Origin: Trochalopteron elliotii
Taxonomy: Eukaryota > Chordata > Aves > Passeriformes > Leiothrichidae
Reading direction: 5' to 3'
Assembly (NCBI GenBank): GCA_024734555.1
Contig: JANPWX010000544.1
Coordinates: 299,425 to 363,424, forward strand
DNA: 64,000 bases
Both the position numbers and the translations under genes were made by a program. The notes below the pieces were generated by a model. That model had not been told where the DNA came from, did no database searches, and saw nothing but the letters and a program-made list of their open reading frames with translations. This document shows, piece by piece, positions 50,401 through 57,333 of the stretch (the stretch's first letter is position 1; each line of letters begins with the position of its first letter).

Positions 50401-53400
50401 CTTGTTTTCAGAGCTCTCAGGAATCCATCAAGGCTACTGAGACAACAACAGCACTCAAAATAAGGACCAAGAGCCTGAGAAACTGTCTACAAAAAATGCA
50501 AAACTTAGATAGAGAACACAAAATGTGAGAATGGAGGCTTGACCAGTTAGGTGTCCTGAAGGATGCGTGCCTGCCTCATGAACAAGGGGCTTAGCCAACA
50601 GAGATATACCTGTACACACGGACAGCAGTGCCAGAGTCTATAACTGGGGTTTAAAGTAAATAATAAATTGGCTTCTACTGAAATCATATTGATTCTGTTA
50701 TCCAGTTGCCCATTTTCCCCTGCATAAACCCCACATTTCCAGTCTGTGGATCACCAGGGTGCAAGAACAGCAATAGCTGCACAGAAGATCACTCACTCCA
50801 CCAAATCCACCCTCATTAAACAAATAAAACCCCCCAGGCAGATTTTTAGTCCCTCCAAAAAAAAAAAAACCAAAAACAAACAAACAAAAAAACACAACAA
50901 CAAACAAACCACCCCGGGTTTTTTGGTTCAGAAGCCAAGTGCCAGCGGTAATTTCACCCTTAAAGAAGCACAGAGCACGATGGAGCCCTGCCCAGCCCGA
51001 GATCTCTCTCAGAGGGGTGGCAGCTCACCGCTCTACCCCTAATCCACACCCATCACCCCTCCCCTTTCCTCGCAGCTCAAAATTAATTCCAACAACGTGA
51101 AGACAATTCGACTTAATTGCGACTGCACCATCTCCTCCTGCAGGACCCCGCTGCCAATGCCGCCGTTTGGATGTGCAGTTGCCAGGGCAACGGGGGCCAG
51201 GAGGAGGATGAGGATGAGGATGAGGATGAGGATGAGGATGAGGATGAGGATGAGGATGAGGATGAGGATGAGGATGAGGATGAGGATGCTTCTGTGCTGC
51301 CACTTGGATCCTCAGGAGCCGTGCCAACCTCGGGGCTCCGGCAGCCGGGATGGTTTTAACGCCTTCCTCCCCGGAGCCGCCTGTCCTCCCTCCCACGGCC
51401 AGTCCCTCCTGCCCTGCAGATCCACACCTGCACTCGGGGACAGATGGCTGCAGCTCAGCCCGACAGCCCGGAGCACTCACGGTGCTGGGACAACTCCCCT
51501 CAAACGTGCAGCAGTGCCAGACTCCATTTGCAGGAGGTTTGTCCTTAATGAGGAAAGATCCTTCACCATCATTTAGGAATTATTTTGTTCTGATGGTTTC
51601 CCATCTGCCTGCTGTTGTCCCCTCACTCACCCCCTTTACACTAACAGAAGGCTGCATCATGTCTGTAGGACTACGTGGCCCCTGCCTCCACAATTTTATC
51701 CTAAAAAGCATGATTAATGTGTGCAGAAACCTCCCCATCAATCTGTGATTATCTTCCAGGGCAGACTGCTTCCCAGAGTTCAGCTCTTAATAACTTTCCC
51801 ATCTCTTTAAGATGAAGGGTTTAAACTTAGGTCAGAGCCTACTTTGCCTATGACCTTTTATACCATTTTTGAGCCTGCAAGGCTTAAGCCTTTCTATAAA
51901 AGTTAAGGTGCACTGCAGTAATTTTCTTTATACACACACATGTGCAGTTAACAAAGAAATACCTGACTTTAAACTTTTCCACAGACAATGAGCTGTAGCT
52001 GAAGATCACAAGATAATTCTGCTTTTTAATGGCAAGGAAAACTATTTGCAACAATGGCAAACAGCCTCCCTGCTAGTGCACTCACAACTAATTACAGCAC
52101 ACAAAAGTGCCTGTTGAAATGATCATCAGGAAATCCTAAAATCCTCCAGTAGCCCTGGCCAGCTGCACTCATGGAGTGAATGTCTGAGAGTCACCCACTG
52201 AAGGATGCTGGGCTGTCTGTGGAGGACAACATCCATGGTGCTGAGGTCCAGGATGTGACAGACACAAGGAAAATAGGCCAGTTCAGGACTGATTTCATCT
52301 TTGTGCCAAGCTGAGTCTTTGAGAGCCCTTTGCTGCTACAAGCAGGTCCCAGAGAGGCACAGCAAACCAGCAAACCCCAAGACACTGTCTCACTCAGGCT
52401 CCAACCTGAAACCACCTCTGTGTCCCCAGGTGTGCTTGAGGCACATGGAAGGATTTGTGAGGGCCCTCAAAGCTCAGCAGAAGCTCAGCACCTCTTTGAA
52501 AAACACTTCCTCACCTCCCAGGTGCCACATGTGCCATTATTTCCTGTGCAAACATGAATGTCACAGCACACAGAGCTTTGCAACTTGTGTTTACCTACAC
52601 TTGAACAAGAGCCAATAACCACCAGCAGCAGAGAAATGTGGACAGTTCTGGGATAGGCAGGGAAAGAGGAGCCTAAACTTCAGCTGTTTCAGTACATGTA
52701 GCCTTTGCAGAGTAAGTAATTTTTCAGGAAAACAATAATTATATCATGCAAAGCTTTAGGGGTGAGGAGGAGAGATGGGGAGGGACCCCTATTCAGATTA
52801 AGCAAGAGGATTGCTGTTGCTCCATATCTTTAACTGGAAAAGAAATAGCTGGAGGAATTCAAAAGGCACATTCAGATGTGAAAAAGTGATCACCAGACCA
52901 CAAGCCACACTCCAGAAGGATGTTGGGGCATGGAGAGGGGATCTGGCAAACCAGGTAAATGTCACTGTTCACACGGGTTGTTACAATCCCATCACTTTGT
53001 CACACAGCAAGCAGCTGCTCTGAGAGGAATGCACATCACTGCCACACCAGCTGATGGTATTGCCCTTTAATATCCACTCTCCTCCAGCCCTGGATTCCCC
53101 CCAGGCCCCATCCTGGCAGATATCCCAGGGTGTGATGAGCTGTCACTCCACTCCATGCCCTGAAACTCCTTTGCAGTGGTCATGCAACTGCTCAAAGCCT
53201 GACACAGTGCCAGGACACCTCCCTCTGCTGCAGGCACCACTGGGCTCCACACCAGGCCCAAACACAAGCAGATGTCTCTGGTCTTGTTCAAACTGGAAAA
53301 CAGGGTCAGACTGCAGTGACACAGCTACAGAGCAGACTGAGGAGCTCAGTGATGAAAAGCATTATATCTGAGGAACATTATATTGAGGGACATTGCATCT

Positions 53401-56400
53401 GAGGGACATTTATTTAACCCAGGCGTGCTCACACCTGACAGCCAAGACTTTCATGACCCTCATTCCATGAAATTTATGGAAACTGGGTTACTGTTGAATA
53501 TTCTGGAGGACACTGAGACCACGAATTCTGTCACTGGAATAAAGAACATTAATGCAAAATCTGTAAAACTCACCCAGGCTAAAGTGCCCACACAGAGATT
53601 TGCCCCAAGCTTCCTCTGCCTTCCAAATAAGAGCAAAATCTTAAACAGGTAATAAGGTAGGTGAGGGTTTAGGGTTTAAATCAGCACTTGTAAATAGGAA
53701 GATGTTTCAGCTCCTGAGGCAATGGATCATTTTCCACCAGTTAGAAGCAAACAAAAGCTGGTGCTGCCTGCAGTAAACACCTGAAGGTGCAGAAGTCAGA
53801 GCTCCTGAATTCTCTGGCACCTCAGCCCAGGATAAATCATCAACCTGCTCATCCCACATACCTCAATTTGGGAAGTGGGGAGACACTTGTTCTGTTTATT
53901 CTTATCACTGTATCATTCCAGAACACCGCCTTATTCCCTGGACTTTTCACCTGCATGGTGATAACCACCCCTGAAAATGCTGGAGCACTGGTGAGAAGAG
54001 TGGAGAATGAGGCCCATGGCATGCAGTGTTTCTAGGAAAAAGGGCACTGGGCTGTGCAGATGCAGCTTCCCCCCTTCAGCCAGGTATCTGACCTTTGGAG
54101 TGAATGGGAATTTAATCAAACAGAGCAGTGTCCCTCTGGGCTGGGACACAGGAGGGGTTTCTTGGGAAGCAGTTCAGCAGCCCTGTCTCACGGTGTCTTT
54201 CTGCGCCGTTTCCCTGGACACAGACCAGCTCTGTCTTCCCAGAGCTGAAGGGTGCAACCACAGCCCTGCCATAAAGAGAAGATGCAGATGAAAGCAGAAT
54301 CAGGGCTTATAAAACACAAGGGTCAAGCGGGGAAACCAGGAAAGCACATGATAAGAGTCCCATTCTGTAGGATCAGACTATTTTCCTTTGTGAATTACTG
54401 AAGAACACTGCTTATCTCTGAGCAAGCTTACCCACTCTTTCCTCACGTGCCTTCCTGCCCTGCTTGGGGGATCACTGTGTTTGTTTAACACTGACAAAGA
54501 TGTCCTTGAGATTCCATCCTTTTTTTTTTTTTCTTTTTTTGCAGGGTCAATGAAAAAGTTCACACAAACCCGAGGTTTAGTTAAAAATAAGACAGACAAA
54601 GTATCCATTCAGTGGTGACAGTCATTGCTGGGGATTTTTAGCCCACGCTGAGCAGGACCACCACACAGAGGCAGTGTTAACCAGGACAGGTGGCCAAGGA
54701 CATCCCCTCTTGGCAGGACACTGCTGTCCCTGTTAGGGGACACATCCCCACTTCAAGGACACATCCCCACTTCAACCTGGCAGAGGGGACAAACCCCAGG
54801 GAAATCACAGGAAAAGAGCAGGATGGGCTCTGATGCTAATATCAGTGTGCAGAGAGGATGTCCACTAACCAGAGGGATTCTTTTTTACTCTTTTCCCAAC
54901 AAACCAGCAGGTTTTCCCCACAGAAAACTTTCCCAGGAGGTTTCCTGCATGATCTGAAGGGCTCTGGAAGATGCTGCACCTTTGAAATGGTTGTGCTCAG
55001 CTCTGTTGTTATTTCACAGGTTTATCTCAGAGGAACTGGGGTATTAGCAGAGCCCAGTGTTCTGAAACACCAGCAAAGGATTCACACGCCAGGGCAGGTT
55101 TAGATTAGATATAAGGAGAAATTTCTTTACCAAAAGGGTTGTCAAGCACTGGAGCTGACTGCCATGGGAAGTGGTTTTTTAAGGACCTGTAGATGTGGTG
55201 CTGGGGACAAAGCTTAGCAGTGGACAGACAGTGTCAGGGTAAGTGTTGGACTCAATGATCTTACAAATCTTTTTTCAACATAGAAGTGTTTTTCAGCCTA
55301 GAAGTTTCTGTGGTTCTGTGTTGTTGGTATCAATACCAGAATTCACCCTCTGAGCTCCTGGTTTGCAGAGGCCAGGGACTGCTGGGATGTGGTTCCACAT
55401 CTCAGGAGTGTCAGGTCAGTCTGTGTGCAGTTTTATGGTAAATGATAATTAAATTTATGTAAATAAACATTAATTAATATGTGAGGTTCCCGACATTAAC
55501 ATGTTTAATGGGTAATAATTGAATGCAAACTTAATCACTGACCTACAAATAGACTTCAAACCACTGACCACCACCTTGAACAAACTCATACACACAAGAA
55601 TGGCCCAAGATGGCATCCTTGGCTAGAGCTGAGCTCTTGCTTCACCTCCCTTACGAAGAACAAACACTCTTCCTGACCTCACTGTGACTGGTTGTGCAGT
55701 ATTTCCTCTTCTAGGAGGGGATGAAAGACTCCAATAAACAGGAAAGTGCTCAGAAATAAAAATAAACCCATGGACTTTGGAATGTCTTCTTTTTCTTTCC
55801 CAAATTCATTCTCCCTATTCTTCAGTCTCATGTCTGACTTGGAAAGCTGAAATGAGAAGCAGGAAAGCAATCCTTGGACTGCTCACTAAAATCCCAGTGG
55901 AGAAGCTGCTGTGAGGAATGAGCACCACCAGGAAAGAAGAAGGAGAAGAAGCAAAAAAGAGAAGCAGCCTCAGGCCATCCTGACAAATAGAGTCCAGCCT
56001 TGGTCAGCCTCATCTGTTGTCCCCTGTCACAGAGGACAGAGAACAGCACCAGCTGCATGTAAAGGACATCACATTGGCATTGTGTTTTCTAAGGAAAGAC
56101 ACCCAAGTCTGTGCTTCCAGAAGATTAACTTCAATCCCAAAGTGGACATGGGTGAAGTAAAGGAGAAATTCATCATGCTTAAGGGCAAAAAGCCTCTGCC
56201 TGCATCTGGCTAGAGGCTTCCACTGTCCTCTCCATTACACTTGTCACAGTAAGAGAACAACTGACACTGATGGAAAGCCAGACTGGGAATGGGTTTGTGT
56301 TCTTCTGAACTGTTTGTTTATGGCTGTGAACTGATTTAAAAACACATGTGAAGCATAAAACCTCAGAGCAAACCAACTAACAGACCCCAAATATAGGTGA

Positions 56401-57041
56401 TATTATTGATTTCAAATGCCTACTACATTAGTTACAATCCAAAGCAAATGACATCTTTGTTTCCCTGTTAAGATGCCAGTAAAAGTGGCAAATAGGCACA
56501 AGCATTCTTGGTTGCTCACAGATAATAGCAGTAAAAGTGGCAAATAGGCACAAGCATTCTTGGTTGCTCACAGATAATAGCTGCTCATTTTGCACAGAAA
56601 ATCACTGGTGGGTAATTGAGGTTTTACACAAGTCAGAGGCAAAACCCACTGTGAATTCAGCACAGCCACGCAGAGAGCAGAGCTGGCATCAACCAATAAA
56701 GGAAATCTCTCCACTCCCTCTGGGCAGAACTTGCTGCTAAGGCTTCACCAGGACCAGACTGAAACAGCTGAGGGAGAGGGTGACAATTCACCCCAGAACA
56801 AAGCTTTGCTCAGACACCTCCTGGTGGGAGTGTCTCTGCTGGAGGAGACAGGAGTGAAAACACATCCACCCATTACCTTTGGCCTCTTCCATTCCAGTTT
56901 CCCTTTGGCTGCTGAGTCATAGTACAGGGATTCATCTGAGGCTGGGAACTCGGGGTCCTCAAAGAGCTGGCCCTGCTGGAGGCACTGCTCCTTCAGCTCC
57001 TGGTACCTCTGATCCCTGAAGAGCTGCACTGAGGATGACAT
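9596..57041 (-). CDS. CAPN6: Calpain-6, complete coding gene in 12 coding exons with intact protease triad
   Basis: Coding exons in transcript order are 57041-56877, 33219-33088, 31842-31634, 30137-29945, 24732-24539, 22416-22339, 21203-21008, 19222-19100, 16410-16208, 14912-14791, 11418-11282 and 9778-9596. All junctions have AG/GT and join in frame: 1935 nt, 644 residues plus stop, against 641 in human CAPN6 and 640 in CAPN5. Domains are the protease core PC1/PC2 (about 26-343), C2-like CBSW domain (about 350-497) and C-terminal C2 (about 500-640), with no EF-hands. The start matches the CAPN6 family (MxxxxxLFxxQxYQELK) and the C-terminus [10 protein letters not shown] matches human VISSDDLTEL; with the PAK3-side synteny this makes it CAPN6 rather than CAPN5. 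Cys81 ([12 protein letters not shown]), His252 (VGHAYSVT) and Asn284 (RLRNPWG) form a complete triad; in human CAPN6 the Cys is Lys. In mammals CAPN6 associates with microtubules and the cytoskeleton. Non-coding 5' exon(s) are not identified. Confidence 0.95.
9935..9967. promoter_or_regulatory. Cluster of three octamer (POU-factor) motifs
   Basis: ATTTGCAT at 9935-9942 and again at 9947-9954, then ATGTAAAT at 9960-9967, with starts 12 and 13 bp apart. The first two are exact reverse complements of the ATGCAAAT octamer. It lies about 160 bp upstream of the last CAPN6 exon in transcript order, in non-repeat sequence, so it could be an intronic enhancer. Confidence 0.5.
10421..10471. repeat. 17-bp tandem repeat, about three copies
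   Basis: Unit gaatgaaacatgccatg repeated with minor variation just left of the LTR at 10493. Confidence 0.8.
10493..11091 (+). mobile_element. Solo LTR, family B copy 1, 5-bp target duplication
   Basis: 599 bp, TGTTATAAAAGC ... TTTTTCACA, flanked by perfect CATCA direct repeats (10488-10492 and 11092-11096). Five-base duplications are typical of class III (ERVL-like) elements. A related copy lies at 16879-17395. Confidence 0.85.
11282..11418 (-). CDS. CAPN6: CAPN6 coding exon 11 (C2 domain)
   Basis: 137 bp; completes Gly, then [20 protein letters not shown] and [25 protein letters not shown]. Acceptor gtgttccag, donor gtgaga. It matches NPYLVIKC...RSPVQKNTVHAIFDTQAIFYRR of human CAPN6. Confidence 0.94.
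11419..14790 (-). other. CAPN6: CAPN6 intron 10-11
   Basis: 3.4 kb. A CR1 fragment lies at 11561-11792. The rest shows no exon, RNA gene or clear repeat; the longer reading frames here have no family resemblance. Confidence 0.5.
11561..11792 (-). mobile_element. CR1 LINE 3' end
   Basis: Antisense CR1: begins cacagaatcggggaatgg (the CR1 3' terminus) and runs through gggagggaccttaaagctc and cccaggctgctccaagc. Confidence 0.85.
14791..14912 (-). CDS. CAPN6: CAPN6 coding exon 10 (linker to C2 domain)
   Basis: 122 bp with no internal ATG. It completes Arg, encodes [20 protein letters not shown] and [20 protein letters not shown], and leaves one base. Acceptor atttttcag, donor gtgagt. It aligns with human ELTLDMPKMSCWNLARGYPK and VVTQITVHSAEDLEKK and restores the frame between exons 9 and 11, completing the gene. 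Confidence 0.92.
15569..16197 (-). mobile_element. LTR family A copy 2, split by a CR1 insertion, 10 bp from a splice site
   Basis: Reverse-complement homologue of 170-496: its left end is TGTTACAATTCAGG and its right end is gctcgcaca. Between about 15758 and 16034 a CR1 3' end interrupts it. The LTR border at 16197 is ten bases from the donor of CAPN6 coding exon 9. Confidence 0.8.
15758..16034 (+). mobile_element. CR1 LINE 3' end nested in an LTR
   Basis: CR1 text such as gcccagggaggtggtggagt and the terminal tandem attctgtga attctgtga mark the 3' end. The insertion is younger than the host LTR. Confidence 0.88.
16208..16410 (-). CDS. CAPN6: CAPN6 coding exon 9 (C2-like domain)
   Basis: 203 bp: [20 protein letters not shown], then [20 protein letters not shown] to [13 protein letters not shown] plus two bases. 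Acceptor cctgctgcag, donor gtgggt. The intron keeps only ten bases before an antisense-to-plus LTR begins at 16197. Confidence 0.94.
16495..16878. repeat. AT-rich TATAAA-type microsatellite
   Basis: About 380 bp of imperfect taaata/tatatt units abutting the LTR at 16879. Confidence 0.88.
16879..17395 (+). mobile_element. Solo LTR, family B copy 2
   Basis: Starts TGTTATAAATAC and ends TTTTTCCACA, homologous to 10493-11091. It is flanked by ATTG (16875-16878 and 17396-17399); a 5-bp AATTG duplication is possible if the terminal A is shared. Confidence 0.75.
17396..18711 (-). other. CAPN6: Middle of CAPN6 intron 8-9
   Basis: About 1.3 kb between two LTRs. I see no exon, RNA or repeat in it. 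Confidence 0.4.
18712..19051 (-). mobile_element. Solo LTR, family C copy 1, 6-bp target duplication
   Basis: 340 bp, TGTCGTTG ... GGCCCACA, flanked by perfect GGCAAA repeats (18706-18711 and 19052-19057). TATA (ccttataaaagg) and AATAAA signals lie on the minus strand. Six-base duplications are typical of class II (ERVK-like) elements. It ends about 42 bp from the donor of CAPN6 coding exon 8. Confidence 0.88.
19100..19222 (-). CDS. CAPN6: CAPN6 coding exon 8 (C2-like domain)
   Basis: 123 bp, 41 codons, phase 0: [41 protein letters not shown]. Acceptor ctcctcccag, donor gtaggc. It matches YIFEVKKPEDEVLICIQQ...GENLAIGFDIYK of CAPN5 and NYIIGFELFK of CAPN6. Confidence 0.94.
19455..19735 (+). 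mobile_element. CR1 LINE 3' end
   Basis: Sense CR1: caggtttagactggatgtta, gcccagagaaggtgtggctg, ending ccgtgattctctgattcc. It lies in CAPN6 intron 7-8. Confidence 0.87.
20238..21044. repeat. Minisatellite built from the CAPN6 exon 7 / donor boundary
   Basis: Twelve units, the last being the authentic exon end. Donor positions on the minus strand are at 20259, 20320, 20382, 20462, 20545, 20618, 20679, 20741, 20802, 20865, 20945 and 21007 (real). Spacing is 61-63 bp, or 73-83 bp where a unit carries a small insertion (such as cacagtagctcacaaaa). Each unit contains ~37 bp homologous to the exon end (ttctgcaggaaggtctct, then gttatcaaa) plus the donor. Copies at 20320 and 20545 have lost GT (cagctg); the other nine decoys keep it. 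All long reading frames in the array are repeat artefacts. Confidence 0.93.
21008..21203 (-). CDS. CAPN6: CAPN6 coding exon 7; its 3' end seeds a minisatellite
   Basis: 196 bp; completes Trp, then [20 protein letters not shown] to [18 protein letters not shown]. Acceptor gtggagcag, donor cag|gtggga at 21007-21006. The last ~37 bases with the donor recur about every 62-80 bp through the following 750 bp of intron, the minisatellite described separately. Confidence 0.95.
22339..22416 (-). CDS. CAPN6: CAPN6 coding exon 6 (short)
   Basis: 78 bp; completes Ser, encodes [20 protein letters not shown] and NDGEF, and leaves TG of Trp. Acceptor tttccttttag, donor gtgagt. It matches SEEWQKVSKSEREKMG...DDGEFW of CAPN5. 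Confidence 0.93.
22417..23988 (-). other. CAPN6: CAPN6 intron 5-6, part
   Basis: No exon or clear repeat seen apart from an A-rich stretch near 22430. An LTR follows at about 23989. Confidence 0.4.
23989..24475 (+). mobile_element. Probable LTR, family E copy 2
   Basis: Resembles 4662-5054: starts about TGTGGGAAATAC and shares the region around aattggctggaaagtttataaag (TATA box) and ctgtaacaaagagatcttt. Ends are approximate and no target duplication was found. It ends about 60 bp from the donor of CAPN6 coding exon 5. Confidence 0.55.
24539..24732 (-). CDS. CAPN6: CAPN6 coding exon 5, carries His252 and Asn284
   Basis: 194 bp; [20 protein letters not shown], then [20 protein letters not shown] and [20 protein letters not shown] plus two bases. 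The catalytic His (VGHAYS) and Asn (RNPWG) are both present. Acceptor acaccccag, donor gtaaga. Confidence 0.95.
25349..25646 (-). mobile_element. Solo LTR, family D copy 1
   Basis: 298 bp, TGTCGCAATAGG ... GAGTCTACA on plus. Read on minus it has a TATA box (ttataaaa) followed by AATAAA. Flanks CCAGGC (25343-25348) and CCAGAC (25647-25652) look like a 6-bp target duplication with one change. Confidence 0.82.
26790..26822. repeat. Poly-A rich run
   Basis: A-run interrupted by single G residues. Confidence 0.85.
28294..28873 (-). mobile_element. Probable solo LTR, family J
   Basis: On minus it runs TGTTATCACACGTG ... TTTACACCACA, with an AATAAA (complement of tttatt near 28342) near its 3' part. 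TG/CA ends and composition suggest an LTR; no second copy or clean target duplication was found. Confidence 0.45.
29194..29512. repeat. 9-bp AT minisatellite (attaaatat / attcaatat)
   Basis: Tandem 9-mers change from attaaatat to attcaatat and attcaatgt along the array, with one interruption around 29395-29440. Small open frames (IKY/IQY repeats) are artefacts. Confidence 0.9.
29945..30137 (-). CDS. CAPN6: CAPN6 coding exon 4
   Basis: 193 bp; completes Lys, then [20 protein letters not shown] to [14 protein letters not shown]. Acceptor ttgcccccag, donor gtgagt. It matches the protease-core region LAGCYQALDGG ... SRGGLIS of CAPN5. Confidence 0.95.
30138..31025 (-). other. CAPN6: CAPN6 intron 3-4, part
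   Basis: No exon or recognised repeat; an LTR occupies the rest of the intron on the coding exon 3 side. Confidence 0.4.
31026..31578 (+). mobile_element. Solo LTR, family F
   Basis: About 553 bp, TGATTTCTAAAGG ... CTTCCTACA, with TATA box (agtataaaac at about 31450) and aataaagcac. Flanks CTAAAA (31020-31025) and CTAACA (31579-31584) suggest an aged 6-bp duplication. It contains a 22-bp tandem (aatcttaaatatgaatcatgag, three copies, about 31295-31365). Its end lies about 50 bp from the donor of CAPN6 coding exon 3. Confidence 0.7.
31634..31842 (-). CDS. CAPN6: CAPN6 coding exon 3
   Basis: 209 bp, from [20 protein letters not shown] to [13 protein letters not shown] plus two bases of the following Lys. 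It carries the calpain signature [11 protein letters not shown]. Acceptor gtttctcag, donor gtatga. An ERV LTR ends about 50 bp into the following intron. Confidence 0.95.
31978..32149 (+). mobile_element. Possible short or truncated LTR
   Basis: TGTGATGGACTGC ... CAGTGACA with tatttaaac and cataataaac signals in LTR-like order. No target duplication and no second copy seen. Confidence 0.4.
32222..32270 (-). mobile_element. Truncated LTR, family D (left end only)
   Basis: gacacaaaataaagatactt and gactccagtcagaagg match the left ends of 25349 and 32659, then homology stops. Confidence 0.7.
32590..32658 (-). mobile_element. CR1 3' end fragment
   Basis: gaatcacgaaatgatttggg followed by ttggaagggacctgaaagat; cut off by the LTR starting at 32659. 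Confidence 0.75.
32659..32957 (-). mobile_element. Solo LTR, family D copy 2
   Basis: 299 bp, TGTTGCAATAGG ... GAGCCCACA on plus; about 90% similar by eye to 25349-25646, with the same TATA and AATAAA on minus. Flanking 6-mers (ggacac, atttga) differ, so rearrangement or recombination followed insertion. Confidence 0.82.
33088..33219 (-). CDS. CAPN6: CAPN6 coding exon 2, carries catalytic Cys81
   Basis: 44 codons beginning [20 protein letters not shown] and ending KSLWQQ; phase 0 at both ends; acceptor tttgccag, donor gtgggt. The exon contains [12 protein letters not shown], the calpain active-site cysteine motif, which is GRLGHKPMV in human CAPN6. An LTR sits only 31 bp upstream of the acceptor. 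Confidence 0.95.
33251..33553 (-). mobile_element. Solo LTR, family C copy 2, 31 bp upstream of a CAPN6 acceptor
   Basis: 303 bp, TGAAGCTGTAG ... GGGCTACA, flanked by perfect GGGGAC repeats (33245-33250 and 33554-33559). TATA (gtataaaaag) on minus. Related to 18712-19051. Only 31 bp separate it from the first base of CAPN6 coding exon 2. Confidence 0.87.
33840..34110 (+). mobile_element. Probable LTR, family G
   Basis: Sequence of LTR type with gaaggcctttaataaatgcc followed by a pyrimidine-rich cactttattctcttcacttt. Ends are approximate. Confidence 0.55.
34478..34850 (-). mobile_element. Probable LTR, family H
   Basis: Begins TGTTAGGGCAGAC and ends near agaagaaatgaca on plus. Read on minus it has an AATAAAGGAG signal late in the element. 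Two attggtta motifs occur near 34600-34635. No target duplication recognised. Confidence 0.5.
35734..36075. repeat. 342-bp dispersed duplication, copy A
   Basis: Begins CCATTAATGACAATTAC and ends AAATACACTG. Aligns without a single indel to 42942-43283, with about eight substitutions counted by eye (about 97.7% identity). No terminal inverted repeats, poly-A or target duplication; not a family I recognise. Confidence 0.9.
36731..36898. repeat. T/G-rich simple repeat
   Basis: Runs of T interrupted by G (ttttg, ttttgg, tttggg units), about 168 bp. Overlapping reading frames on both strands are low-complexity artefacts. Confidence 0.9.
41391..41446. repeat. (ATT)n microsatellite
   Basis: About 18 uninterrupted tta units. 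Confidence 0.95.
42942..43283. repeat. 342-bp dispersed duplication, copy B
   Basis: Same orientation and same length as copy A at 35734-36075, 7.2 kb away. Flanking sequences on both sides are unrelated (cctagaa / agttgaa versus gattcat / gatgctc). Confidence 0.9.
44010..44701. mobile_element. Solo LTR, family I, perfect 5-bp target duplication
   Basis: 692 bp, TGTCCTGGGTTGCAATG ... AAACCAAGACA, flanked by GCTGT at 44005-44009 and 44702-44706. The five-base duplication suggests an ERVL-like (class III) element. No internal viral genes. Confidence 0.85.
50560..50700 (+). mobile_element. Possible LTR 3' part
   Basis: LTR-like arrangement: tctataactggggtttaaag, then taaataataaattggc and a short tail. 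Boundaries and family not determined. Confidence 0.3.
50855..50912. repeat. A-rich simple repeat (aaac units)
   Basis: A12 followed by caaacaaacaaa and similar units. Confidence 0.88.
51178..51191. promoter_or_regulatory. RFX X-box palindrome
   Basis: GTTGCCAGGGCAAC: perfect 6-bp inverted half-sites GTTGCC/GGCAAC around a 2-bp spacer, the symmetric form bound by RFX factors. Confidence 0.55.
51203..51288. repeat. (GATGAG)n hexanucleotide repeat
   Basis: About 14 perfect copies. It would read as Asp-Glu repeats on plus and Pro-His repeats on minus in the corresponding frames, but no gene supports translation. Confidence 0.95.
53365..53412. repeat. Short imperfect tandem (ctgagggacatt)
   Basis: Three imperfect ~18-bp units around atctgaggaacatt, attgagggacatt and atctgagggacatt. 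Confidence 0.7.
55105..55320 (+). mobile_element. CR1 LINE 3' end
   Basis: tttagattagatataaggag, then gttggactcaatgatcttac and a degraded terminus ttctgtggttctgtg. Confidence 0.8.
56477..56580. repeat. Perfect 52-bp tandem duplication
   Basis: Two identical adjacent 52-bp units (56477-56528, 56529-56580), each beginning cagtaaaagtggcaaatagg. Identity is complete, implying a very recent event. Confidence 0.97.
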
Positions 57042-57045
57042 CTTC
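56877..57045 (-). CDS. CAPN6: CAPN6 coding exon 1 with start codon
   Basis: ATG at 57041-57039, then [19 protein letters not shown] ... LEWKRPK (55 codons), donor gtaatg. The acceptor atctcttccatcag leaves four untranslated bases (GAAG) before the ATG, so a non-coding exon lies upstream. An in-frame upstream ATG at 57098 lies in the intron before that acceptor and is not expected to be used; the chosen start aligns exactly with human CAPN6. Confidence 0.92.
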
Positions 57046-57246
57046 CTGATGGAAGAGATCAATATTGGACAAACTATGAAGGCTTCAAAAAAGTCCACAC
57101 CACTCCCTGGTCTTTAACAAGAGGGCATGTAACTTGTTCTAAATGAGGTGACTGATTTATTTAAAATAAAACAAACAAACAAAAAAAAAACCACCCCAGA
57201 TTATAAATGAGATTATGTTAAAGGCTAGGAAAGTATAAACCCAAAA

Positions 57247-57333
57247 AGATCTTAAAAGGATCTTTTAGGATCCTTTAAGGATCTTAGGATCTTAAGGATC
57301 CTAAAGGATCTTAAAGGAAAAAATAAGGATCAT
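57247..57333. repeat. GATC-rich imperfect repeat cluster
   Basis: Eight GATC tetramers within about 87 bp, built from aaggatctta-like units in both orientations (aggatcct and its inversions), able to fold into hairpins. Confidence 0.8.

Larger units (their letters stand above)
50935..51510. promoter_or_regulatory. GC-rich, CpG-containing intronic block
   Basis: In an otherwise AT-rich intron, this roughly 570-bp stretch is GC-rich with scattered CpG (for example aatgccgccgtttgg, ctccggcagccgg). It contains an RFX X-box palindrome and a GATGAG hexanucleotide repeat. It could be an alternative promoter or enhancer of CAPN6, or of an unseen non-coding transcript. No coding exon recognised. Confidence 0.4.
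33220..56876 (-). other. CAPN6: CAPN6 intron 1-2 (23.7 kb)
   Basis: The longest intron. It contains LTRs at 33251-33553, 33840-34110, 34478-34850 and 44010-44701, the 342-bp duplicated segment (35734-36075 and 42942-43283), simple repeats (36731-36898, 41391-41446, 50855-50912, 51203-51288), the GC-rich block near 51 kb, a CR1 at 55105-55320 and a 52-bp tandem at 56477-56580. No further coding exon, RNA gene or nested gene was recognised. Confidence 0.55.

Noticed and set aside
51025..51480. Proteins with Asp-Glu or Pro-His runs
   Set aside because: Both come from the GATGAG repeat read in opposite strands; no splice or homology support outside the run.
57039..57098. Upstream in-frame ATG at 57098 as CAPN6 start
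   Set aside because: It precedes a good acceptor (ccatcag before GAAG ATG), so it is intronic; the ATG at 57041 aligns with the CAPN6 N-terminus.
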